A DNA stretch of 64,000 nt, from NCBI RefSeq assembly GCF_001552215.1, contig NZ_BCQT01000018.1, forward strand, positions 1 through 64,000, written 5' to 3'. The DNA is from Actinomadura macra NBRC 14102. GTDB taxonomy: Bacteria > Actinomycetota > Actinomycetes > Streptosporangiales > Streptosporangiaceae. A program made the translations under genes and the position numbers. Shown here piece by piece: positions 16,401-28,400 of the stretch (position 1 is the first letter of the stretch; each line of letters begins with the position of its first letter). The notes beneath the pieces are model-generated. The model did no database searches and had not been told where the DNA came from. It saw nothing but the letters and a program-made list of their open reading frames with translations.

Positions 16401-19400
16401 AAGGCACTGCCCGCCCCCGACTACGCCGCCGCGGCCGGAGCGGGCCGAGGCCCGGCGACCGTGCAGGAGGAGATCCTGTGCGGAGCGTTCGCCGAGGTGC
16501 TCGGCCTGGGCTCGGTGGGCGTGGAAGACGGCTTCTTCGACCTCGGCGGGCACTCGCTGCTGGCCGTCCGCCTCGTCTCCCGGATCAGGGCCGTGCTCGG
16601 AGTGGAGATCGAGGTCCGGACGCTGTTCGAGCTGCCGACCGTGGCCGGGCTGGCCGCCCGCCTGGCCGAGGGCGAGGCGGGCCAGGCCCGTACCCCGTTG
16701 CGGGCGGTGGAGCGGCCCGAGCGGATACCGCTGTCGTTCGCGCAGCGCCGGCTGTGGTTCCTGGCCCAGCTCGAAGGCCCGAGCGCGACCTACAACATTC
16801 CCGCCGTGCTCCGGTTGGCGGGCGACGTGGACATCGCCGCGTTGGCCGCGGCGCTACGGGACGTCATCGGGCGCCACGAGTCGCTGCGGACGGTGTTCCC
16901 GTCCGTGGACGGTGAGCCCTACCAGCACATCCTGGATGTGCGGGATCTCCAATGGGATCTGGCGGTGTCCCGGACAGATGCCGGGGACCTGGCCGAGTCC
17001 GTTGCGCAGGCCGGGCAGTACGCGTTCGATCTGTCGGTGGAGGTGCCGATCCGGGCGTGGTTGTTCCAGGCCGGTTCGGATGAGCAGGTGCTGGTGGTGG
17101 TGATGCATCACATTGCCAGTGATGGGTGGTCGCGTGGTCCGTTGGGGCGGGATGTGTCGGTGGCGTATGCGGCGCGGGTTCGGGGTGAGGTTCCGGTGTG
17201 GGAGCCGTTGCCGGTGCAGTATGCCGATTATGCGTTGTGGCAGCGTGAGTTGCTGGGTGAGGAGTCCGACCCGGACAGCTTGTTGTCGGCGCAGGTGGAG
17301 TACTGGCGGCGGACTCTGTCGGGTGCGCCGGAGGAGCTAGTGCTGCCGGTGGACCGTCCGCGTCCTTCGGTGGCCAGTCATCGTGGGCATGCGGTGCCGT
17401 TGCGGGTTCCGGCCGATGTTCATGAGCGGCTGGCAGAACTGGCCCGGGCAGAAGGCGCCACGACGTTCATGGTCGTGCAGGCCGCTCTGGCGGTCACCCT
17501 GTCACGGCTCGGCGCCGGCACCGACATCCCGATCGGATCGGGCATCGCGGGCCGCACCGACGAAGCCCTCGACGATCTCGTCGGGTTCTTCGTCAACACG
17601 TTGGTGATCCGGACGGACCTGTCCGGTGACCCCGAGTTCCGGCACGTCCTGGCGCGGGTGCGCGAGACGAGCCTGAGCGCCTTCGCACATCAGGACGTCC
17701 CGTTCGAGCGGCTCGTGGAGGAGTTGGCCCCCGAGCGGGCGATGGCGCGGCACCCGTTGTTCCAGGTGATGCTCACCTTGCAGAACGTCGAACGCGCGGT
17801 GCTGGACCTGCCCGGCGCCCGCATGGGAGCCGCCCCGGCGACCGACGCCGCGATGATCGCATCAGTGAAGACCGACCTCGATGTGATGGTCGGCGAGGTG
17901 TTCGACGACGAGGGCCGTCCGGCGGGATTGCGCGGGTCGGTGACGGCGGCGGCCGACCTGTTCGACGCGCCCACGGCGGAACGGATCGTGGACTGGTTCG
18001 TCCGCGTACTGGACGAGGTGACCGCCGACCCGGAAATCGCCCTGCACGCGGTCGACGTCCTCGACGCCGAGGAGCGCGAGCGGCTCCTCGTCTCGTGGAA
18101 CGACACCGCGGCCGAAACGGAAACGGCGGGAACGACCGTCCTCGACCTGTTCGCGCGGCAGGTGGCGGCCGCCCCGGACGCGGTGGCGGTGCTCGCCGGC
18201 GCGACAGAGACGACCTACGCCGAACTGGACGCGCGGGCGAACCGGCTGGCCGGTCATCTGCGTGATCTGGGTGTGGGCGCGGAGTCGGTGGTCGCGCTGT
18301 GCCTGCCGCGTGGCGTGCCGCTGATCGCGACGATCATGGCGGTGTTGAAGGCCGGCGCGGCGTACCTGCCGATCGACGCACGGCTGCCGGCCGAACGTGT
18401 CGCGTTCATGCTCGCCGACAGCCGTACGCGGCTCCTGCTGGGCACCCGCGGGGCGCTGGACCACCTGCCGCCCGGGGACGCTCAAGTGATCGCCCTCGAC
18501 GATCCGTCGACCGCCGCCACCCTCGACCGCCGCTCCGACACGGTCCCGGACGCTCTCGTGGATCCGTCTGGTCTGGCGTATGTGATCTATACGTCGGGTT
18601 CGACGGGGACGCCGAAGGGTGTGGGGGTGACGCATGGCGGTGTGGTGAATCTGGTGGCGGCGCAGGCGCGGCATTTCGGGGTTGAGCCGGGTTCGCGGGT
18701 GTTGCAGTTCGCGTCGGCGGGGTTTGATGCGGCGGTTTCGGAGGTGCTCGTCACGTTGTGTTCGGGTGCGGTGTTGGTGATGGCCTCGGCCGAGGAGGAG
18801 CTCGTCCCGGGTGCGGGGCTGGTGGAGCTGATCGCCGATCGCGGGGTGACGCATGCGACGTTGCCGCCTGCGGTGTTGGCGGCGTTGGATGCGGTTGCTT
18901 TGGGTTCGGTGGGGACGTTGGTGTCGGCGGGTGAGGCTTTGGATGGGGGGTTGGTGGGGCGGTGGGCTTCGGGTCGTCGTTTGATCAATGCGTATGGTCC
19001 GACGGAGACGACGGTGTGTGCGTCGATGTCGGTGCCGTTGAGGGTCGGGGATGACCCGACGATCGGCGTCCCCATGGCCAACACACGCGCGTTCGTCCTG
19101 GACGAAGCTCTCAGCCCCGTACCGGCGGGGGCCATCGGCGAACTGTACGTCGCGGGCGCAGGAGTGGCCCGCGGCTACGTGAACCGTCCGACTCTGACAG
19201 GGCAGCGGTTCGTGGCGTGTCCGTTCGGCGCTGATGGCGAGCGGATGTACCGGACCGGGGACCTGGTCAAGTGGACGTCGGCCGGCCGGCTGATGTTCGC
19301 CGGTCGCGCGGACGAGCAGGTGAAGGTCCGGGGGTTCCGGATCGAGCCCGGGGAGATCGAGGCCGTCCTGCGCACCCATCCGGACGTGGTCCAGACCGCC

Positions 19401-22400
19401 GTGATCGCCCGCGAGGACAGCCCGGGTGACAAACGACTTGTCGCCTACGTCGTCCCCGCCGACCCCGATGCCGCCCTTGACTCCGCTGAACTCCGGGCCC
19501 ACATGACCGAGCGGTTACCGGAATACATGGTGCCCGCCGCCGTCGTTCCGCTGGCCGGACTGCCGCTCACCGTCAGCGGCAAGCTCGACCGCAGGGCGCT
19601 ACCCGCCCCCGATTACGCCGCCGGTGCCGGGACGAGGCGCGACCCGTCCACCCCCCAGGAGGTGGCCCTGTGCGCGGCGTTCGCCCAGGTGTTGGGCGTC
19701 GAATCCGTGGGACTGGACGACAGCTTCTTCCATCTGGGCGGACACTCGCTGCTGGCGGTCCGGCTGGCGTCGCGGATCAGGTCCGCGCTCGACGTGGAGA
19801 TCGAGGTCCGGACGCTTTTCGAGACGCCGACCGTGGCGGGATTGGCCGCGCGGCTGGCGATGCCGGGCGTCGGACGGGCACGAGCGGCGTTGCAGGCGCG
19901 CGAACGTCCGGAACAAGTGCCGTTGTCGTTCGCCCAGCGCCGCCTGTGGTTCCTGGCCCAGTTGGAAGGGCCGAACCCCACCTACAACATCCCGATGCCG
20001 ATCCGGTTGCCGGGTGTGGACGCCTCAGCGCTGGGCGTGGCGCTGCGGGACGTGATCGGCCGTCACGAGTCGCTGCGGACGGTGTTCCCGTCCGTGGACG
20101 GTGAGCCCTACCAGCGGATCCTGGACATGGAAGAGCTTGACTGGGACCTGGACGTGGTGCCGGTCGAGGCCGGGGACCTGGCGGAGGCCGTGGGCCAGGC
20201 GTCGCGGTACCCGTTCGACCTGGCGACCGAGATGCCGATCCGGGCGTGGCTGTTCCAGGCCGATCCGGACGAGCGGCTCCTGCTGGTGGTGATGCACCAC
20301 ATCGCCAGCGACGGATGGTCAATGGCCCCGCTGAGCCGGGATCTGTCGGTGGCGTATGCGGCGCGGCTTCGGGGTGAGGCGCCGGAGTGGGAGCCGCTGC
20401 CGGTTCAGTATGCGGACTATGCGTTGTGGCAGCGTGAGCTGCTGGGTGAGGAGTCCGACCCGGAGAGTCTGCTGTCGGCGCAGGTGGAGTACTGGCGAAC
20501 GACGCTCGCCGGGGCCCCAGAAGAGCTGATGCTGCCGGTGGACCGGCCCCGTCCGGCGGTGGCCGGCCATCTCGGGCACGCCGCGGCGGTCGAGATCTCC
20601 GCCGAGGTGCACGCGCGTCTGGCGGACCTGGCGCGGACCGAGAGCGTGACCACGTTCATGATCGTGCAGGCCGCGCTGGCGGTGACGCTGTCACGGCTCG
20701 GCGGCGGTGTCGATATCCCGATCGGGTCGGGTGTGGCGGGCCGTACCGATGAGGCGCTGGACGATCTGGTCGGCTTCTTCCTGAACACGTTGGTGATCCG
20801 GACGGATCTGTCGGGTGACCCTGAGTTCCGGCAGGTCCTGGCGCGGGTGCGTGAGGCCAGCCTTGGTGCGTTGGCGCATCAGGACGTCCCGTTCGAGCGG
20901 CTGGTGGAGGACCTGGCGCCAAAGCGGGCAATGGCGCGGCATCCGTTGTTCCAGGTCGTGCTCACGCTGCAGAACATCGAGCGGGCGGCGCTGGAGTTGC
21001 CCGGTGTGCGCGCGGGAGTCGCCTCGGGAGTCGGCGTCGCCATGACTCCGGTGAAGACCGATATGGACGTGATGATCGGAGAGGTGTTCGACCGCGACGG
21101 CCGTCCGGCCGGATTACGCGGGTCATTGACGGTCGCTGCGGACCTCTTCGACGCCCCGGCGGCGGCCAAGCTCGCGGATCGGTTCGCGTGCGTGCTGGAC
21201 ACGGTGACCGCGACCCCGGACATCGCTCTTCATGCGGTGGACGTCCTGGACCCGCAGGAGCGGGCTCAGCTTCTCGTCGGCTGGAACGACACGGAGACCG
21301 AGACTCCCGATGCGTCGGTCGTAGAGCTGTTCGAGCAGCGGGCGGCGGCGATCCCGGATGCGGTGGCGGTGGTCGGGGGTGGTGTTGAGCTGTCTTTCGC
21401 TGAGTTGGATGTGCGGGCGAATCGGTTGGCGGGCTATCTGCGCGGGCTGGGCGTGGGCGCGGAGTCGGTGGTGGGGTTGTGTATGCCGCGTGGTGTGGAG
21501 TTGGTTGCGGCGATTGTGGGTGTGTTGAAGGTGGGGGCGGCGTATCTGCCGATCGATGCGCGGCTTCCTGCTGAGCGCGTGGAATTCATGCTGAGCGACA
21601 GCCGCACGCAGCTGGTGCTGGGCACACACGAAGTGCTGGACGAGCTGCCGCTACGAGGCGTCGTGCCGGTGGCGGTGGACGAACCGCAGGTCCAGGTGCA
21701 GATCGCGGCATATCCGGATGCGTCGCCGGGTGTGGTGGTGGATCCGTCTGGTCTGGCGTATGTGATCTATACGTCGGGTTCGACGGGGACGCCGAAGGGT
21801 GTGGCGGCCACTCATGGTGGTGTGGTGAATCTGGTGGCGGCGCAGGCGCGGCATTTCGGGGTTGGGTTGGGTTCGCGGGTGTTGCAGTTCGCGTCGGCGG
21901 GGTTTGATGCGGCGGTGTCGGAGGTGCTCGTCACCTTGTGTTCGGGTGGGGTGTTGGTGATGGCGTCGGCGGAGGAGGAGCTCGTCCCGGGTGCGGGTCT
22001 GGTGGAGTTGGTCGCCGATCAGGGGGTGACGCATGCGACGTTGCCGCCTGCGGTGTTGGGGGCGTTGGATGCCGATGCGTTGTCGTTGGTGGGGACGTTG
22101 GTGTCGGCGGGTGAGGCTTTGGATGTGGGGTTGGTGGGGCGGTGGGCTTCGGGTCGTCGTTTGATCAATGCGTATGGTCCGACGGAGACGACGGTGTGCG
22201 CGTCGATGTCGGTGCCGTTGGCTGTGGGGGATGAGCCGACGATCGGCACGCCGATGGCCAACACGCGGCTTTTCGTGCTGGATGGGGCGCTTGGTCCGGT
22301 GCCGGTGGGTGTGGTGGGTGAGTTGTATGTCGCGGGGGCCGGTGTGGCGCGCGGTTACGTGAATCGTCCGGCTTTGACGGGTGAGCGGTTTGTGGCGTGT

Positions 22401-25400
22401 CCGTTCGGCGCTGATGGTGAGCGGATGTATCGGACGGGTGATCTGGTGAGGTGGACGTCGGATGGCCGGTTGATGTTCGTGGGTCGTGCGGATGAGCAGG
22501 TGAAGGTGCGGGGGTTCCGGATCGAGCCTGGGGAGATCGAGGCGGTTGTGCGGGCTCATCCGCAGGTGGCGCAGGTCGCGGTGGTCGCCCGGGAGGACAC
22601 TCCGGGTGACAGGCGGCTTGTCGCCTACACCGTCCCGGCTGACACCGAGGTTGATGCCGTTGGGTTGCGGGAGTTTGTGGGGGCGAGGCTGCCGGATTAC
22701 ATGGTGCCCGCCGCCGTTGTCACTCTGCCTGAGTTGCCGCTGACGGTCAGCGGCAAACTCGACCGCCGTGCTTTGCCGGCTCCGGAGTACGCCGCTGGTG
22801 CAGGGGGAGGTCGTGGGCCGGCGACGGTCCAGGAGGAGATCTTGTGCGCGGCGTTCGCCGACGTGCTGGGCCTGGACTCGGTCGGCGTGGACGACGGCTT
22901 CTTCGACCTCGGCGGGCACTCGCTGCTGGCAGTGCGGTTGGTATCGCGGATCAGAGCCGTCCTTGATGTGGAGATCGAGGTCCGGACGTTGTTCGAGGCG
23001 CCCACGGTCGCCGGACTGGCCGCCTTACTGGCGAAGATGGGACCAAGACGGACGCGCGTCGCCCTGCGGGCGGCTGCGCGTCCGGACCGGGTGCCGTTGT
23101 CGTTCGCGCAGCGCCGCCTCTGGTTCCTCGGTCAGTTGCAGGGGCCGAATCCGGCTTACAACCTTCCGATGCCGCTTCGGCTGTCCGGGGTGGACGTGGC
23201 GGCGCTGGGTGCGGCGTTGCGCGATGTGATCGGGCGCCACGAGTCGCTGCGGACGGTGTTCCCGTCCGTGGATGGTGAGCCCTATCAGCGGGTCCTTGAG
23301 CCCGATGAACTGGACTGGGATCTCCAGGTGTCCGACGTCGAGGCCGAGGGACTGCCGGAGGCCGTGACCGAGGCGGCACGGTACCCGTTCGACCTGGCGA
23401 CCGAGGTGCCGATCCGGGCGTGGCTACTCCAGGCCAGTCCGGACGAGCAGGTTCTCGTGGTCGTCATGCACCACATCGCCAGTGACGGCTGGTCCATGGT
23501 GCCGTTGGGCCGGGACGTGTCCACGGCATACGCGGCGCGGCTTCGGGGCGAGGCGCCGGATTGGGAGCCGCTGCCCGTTCAGTACGCCGACTATGCGTTG
23601 TGGCAACGAGAACTGCTGGGCGGGGAGTCCGATCCCGAGAGTCTCCTGTCGAGGCAGATGGAGTACTGGCGGAACGCCCTGGACGGAGCGCCGGAGGAGT
23701 TGGCGCTGCCGACGGATCGGCCTCGTCCGGCGACGGCCGGGCACGTCGGTTACGCGGCGCCGTTGCGTGTGCCCGCCGAGGTGCATGGTCGGCTGGTGGC
23801 GCTGGCCCGGTCCGAGGGCGCCACGACGTTCATGGTCTTGCAGGCCGCGCTGGCGGTGACGCTGTCACGGCTCGGCGCCGGTACCGATATCCCGATCGGG
23901 TCTCCGATCGCGGGCCGTACCGACGAGGCACTCGACGATCTGGTCGGCTTCTTCCTGAACACGTTGGTGATCCGGACGGATCTGTCGGGTGACCCTGAGT
24001 TCCGGCAGGTCCTGGCGCGGGTGCGTGAGGCGAGCTTGGGGGCGTTGGCGCATCAGGACGTCCCGTTCGAGCGGCTGGTGGAAGAGTTGGCGCCGTCCCG
24101 GTCGATGGCGCGGCACCCCCTGGTCCAGGTGGTGCTCACCATGCAGAACGCCGGCGACGCCGCAGTGGAACTCCAGGGCGTGCAGGTCGGCGGCGGAGGC
24201 GGGACGGGTGCGGCCAACGGCTCGGCGCCGGCTCCGGCCAAGTTCGATTTGTACGTGGCGGCCGAGGAGGTCTTTGACGATCAGGGTCGTGCGGCGGGCC
24301 TGCGCGGCTCGGTGACGGTGGCGGCGGATCTCTTCGACGCGCCGGCGGCTGATCGGTTCGCGGGGTGGTTCGCGCGGGTGTTGGAGTCGGTGTCTGCGGC
24401 TCCGGATCTCACCTTGCGTGCGGTGAAGGTATTGGATCCGCTGGAGCGCGAGCGGGTGGTGGTGGGGTGGAACGACACCGGGACCGCGACGGTGGCGTCG
24501 GCTGTCCTCGACCGGTTCGAGGAACGTGTCGCGGTCTCCCCGGACGCAGTGGCGCTGGTCGCCGACGGGACCGAGGTGACCTACGCGCAACTGGACACGC
24601 AGGCCAACCAGGTGGCCGGCTACCTGCGCAGCATGGGGATGGGCGCGGAATCGGTGGTTGGCCTCTGTCTGCCGCGTGGCGCGCAGATGGTGACCGCGGT
24701 TCTCGGTGCGTGGAAGGCGGGCGCGGCCTATCTGCCGATCGACGGCCGTCTCCCGGCCGAGCGGATCGCCTTCATGCTCACCGACAGCCGCACCCAGCTG
24801 GTGCTGGGGACCCAAGACGTCCTGGACGATCTGCCCGCGGGACGGGTTCGGCTGGTCGCGATCGATGATCCGATGACCGTGGCGTTGTTGGAGGGCTTGC
24901 CTGCGTCGGCTCCGGAGAGGGTGGTGGATCTGGCGGGGTTGGCGTATGTGATGTACACCTCAGGGTCCTCGGGGACTCCGAAGGGTGTGGCGGTCACGCA
25001 CGCGGCCCTGGCCAACTATGTGGCCTCGGCATCGGCCCGGCTCGGCTGGACCGGTGAGCAAGCCCGATATGCGTTGTTGCAATCTCAAGTCACCGACCTG
25101 GGCAACACGGTCGTGTTCACCAGCCTGGTCACCGGTGGACGGCTCCACGTCCTTGACCCGGACTCGGTGACCGATCCCGAGGCGGTCGCGGCCTATTTGG
25201 ACGAACACCGGATCGAGGCGTTCAAGGCCGTCCCGTCCCACCTGGTCGCGTTGTCGGCTGTGGCAGGGGTCGAGCGGATGCTGCCTGCCGGGTCGGTGGT
25301 GCTGGGTGGTGAAGCGGCGCCGGTGGAATGGCTGGACGAGTTGGTGCGGGCTGCCGGGTCGGATCGGCCGGTGTTCAACCACTACGGGCCGACCGAGACC

Positions 25401-28400
25401 ACCATCGGGGTGGCGACCACACAGATCACGACCGACGATGTCGCGGCCGGTGTGGTCCCGATCGGTGCACCCATCGCCAACACCCGGCTTTACGTCCTGG
25501 ACGAGGCGCTGGCCCCGGTTCCGGTCGGGGTGGTCGGAGAGCTCTACGTTGCGGGTGCCGGGTTGGCGCGCGGCTATATCGCTCGTCGCGGGCTGACCGG
25601 TGAACGGTTCGTGGCGTGCCCGTTCAGTTCTTCGGGTGAGCGGATGTACCGGACCGGGGACCTGGGCAAATGGAACCATGACGGGCGGCTGGTGTTCGCC
25701 GGCCGCGCGGACGAGCAGGTGAAGGTGCGGGGGTTCCGGATCGAGCCCGGCGAGATCGAAGCCGCACTGCTCACCCATCCCGCCGTCGCCCAGGCCGCGG
25801 TCATCGCCCGCGAAGACATCCCGGGCGACAAACGCCTGGTCGCCTACCTCGTCCCCACCACCGACACCACCACAACCGACACCGACACCGACACCGACAC
25901 CACCGACCCACTCAACACCGGCGAACTCCGCGAATTCCTCTCCGGAAACCTGCCCGAACACATGGTGCCCGCCGCGCTGGTCCAACTCACCGAACTCCCC
26001 CTCACCAGCAACGGAAAACTCGACCGCAAGGCCCTCCCCACCCCCGACTACACGGCGGGCGCCGGTGTCGGGACGGGGCGAGGCCCGGCGACAGTGCAGG
26101 AGGAGATCCTCTGCGGGGCGTTCGCCCACGTGCTCGGGCTCGACTCGGTGGGCGTGGAGGACAACTTCTTCGACCTGGGCGGGCACTCGCTGCTCGGGGT
26201 CAAGTTGGTGTCGCGCATCCGGGTCACGCTCGGCGTGGAGGTCGATATCCGGACGCTCTTCGACGTGCCGACCGTGGCGGGACTGGCGGCGCGCATCACG
26301 GGCCTGGAGGCGGTCGAGGCCCGGATACCGCTCCGCGCAGGCGAGCGTCCAGAGCGGGTGCCGTTGTCGTTCGCGCAGCGCCGGCTATGGTTCCTCACCC
26401 AGTTGGAGGGCCCGAGCGCGACCTACAACATCCCCGTCGTGCTCCGGCTGACCGGAGTGGACGCCGATGCGCTGGGCGCGGCGCTGCGGGACGTGATCGG
26501 CCGTCACGAGTCGCTGCGGACGGTGTTCCCGACCGTGGACGGCGAGCCTTACCAGCACATTGTCGACATCCAGGACCTGGACTGGGATCTGCGCGTCTCC
26601 CAGATGGAGGCCGGGGACGTGCCGGAGTCCGTGAGGCAGGCGGCACGCCACGCCTTCGACCTATCAAGGGAGGCCCCGATCCGGGCGTCGTTGTTCCAGG
26701 CGGGTCCGGATGAGCAGGTGCTGGTCCTGGTGATGCACCACATCGCCAGTGATGGGTGGTCGCGAGGTCCGCTGGGCCGGGATCTGTCGGTGGCGTATGC
26801 GGCGCGGCTTCGGGGTGAGGCGCCGGAGTGGGAGCCGCTGCCGGTTCAGTATGCGGACTATGCGTTGTGGCAGCGTGAGCTGCTGGGTGAGGAGTCCGAC
26901 CCGGAGAGTCTGCTGTCGGCGCAGGTGGAGTACTGGCGAACGACGCTCGCCGGGGCTCCGGAGGAGCTGCCGCTACCGGTGGACCGGCCCCGTCCGGCGG
27001 TGGCCAGTCACCAGGGTCACGTCGTACCGCTCCGGGTCCCGGCCGAGGTCCATGAACGGCTGGCGGAGCTGGCGCGCGCCGAGGGCGCGACGACGTTCAT
27101 GATCGTGCAGGCCGCGCTGGCGGTGACGCTGTCGCGGCTCGGCGGCGGTGTCGATATCCCGATCGGGTCGGGTGTGGCGGGCCGTACCGATGAGGCGCTG
27201 GACGACTTGGTGGGGTTCTTCCTGAACTCGCTGGTGATCCGGACGGATCTGTCGGGTGACCCTGAGTTCCGGCAGGTCCTGGCGCGGGTGCGTGAGGCGA
27301 GCTTGGGGGCGTTGGCGCATCAGGACGTCCCGTTTGAGCGGCTTGTGGAGGAGTTGGCCCCAGAGCGGTCGATGGCGCGCCACCCGTTGTTCCAGGTCGT
27401 GCTCACGCTGCACAACATCGAGCGGGCCGCGCTGGAGTCGCCCGGCACGAGGGCCGGCGAGGTATCCGGCCTGGATGCCGTGGCGGTGGCCGCGGTGAAG
27501 ACCGATGTGGATGTCATGGTGGGGGAGACGTTCGACGGCGAGGGGCGCCCTGCGGGGTTGCGCGGGTCGGTGACGCTGGCGGCGGATCTGTTCGATGCGC
27601 CGACGGCGGGACGGTTCGCGGGCTGGTTCGTCCGCGTGCTGGACGTGGTGACCACGGCCCCCGACACCCCTCTGCACACGGTGAACGTGCTCGATCCACA
27701 GGAACGCGACGAGCTACTGACCCGGTGGAACGACACCGCGACGGTGGTGGGGGACGCAACGGTGCTCGACTTGTTCGAGCAGCGGGCGGCGGCGACTCCG
27801 GATGCGGTGGCGGTGGTCGGGGGTGGTGTCGAGTTGTCCTTCGCCGAGCTGAATGCGCAGGCGAATCGGTTGGCGGGCTATCTGCGCGGGCTGGGCGTGG
27901 GCGCGGAGTCGGTGGTGGGGTTGTGTATGCCGCGTGGTGTGGAGTTGGTTGCGGCGATTGTGGGTGTGTTGAAGGTGGGGGCGGCGTATCTGCCGATCGA
28001 TGCGCGGCTTCCTGCTGAGCGCGTGGAATTCATGCTGGCCGACAGCCGCACGCTGGTGGTGCTGGGCACCCAGGACGTCCTGGATGAGCTGCCGTTACGT
28101 GGCGTGCTGCCGATAGCGGTGGACGGCCCCCAGATCCAGGTGCAGATCGCGGCATACCCGGATGCGTCGCCGGACGTGACGATCCATCCGTCCGCTGCGG
28201 CGTATGTGATCTATACGTCGGGTTCGACGGGGACGCCGAAGGGTGTGGCGGCCACTCATGGTGGTGTGGTGAATCTGGTGGTGGCGCAGGCGCGGCATTT
28301 CGGGGTTGGGTTGGGTTCGCGGGTGTTGCAGTTCGCGTCGGCGGGGTTTGATGCGGCGGTGTCGGAGGTGCTCGTCACGTTGTGTTCGGGTGGGGTGTTG

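Larger units (their letters stand above)
19861..26310 (+). repeat. Two-module duplication, copy 1 (modules 7-8)
   Basis: This C-A(aromatic)-T-C-A(Asp)-T block recurs as 26311-32694 with an offset of about 6.43-6.45 kb. The closest matches are 21343-22925 with 27787-29368, and about 24290-26040 with 30740-32450. N-terminal halves of the C domains are clearly less similar, so identity is patchy. Confidence 0.88.
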
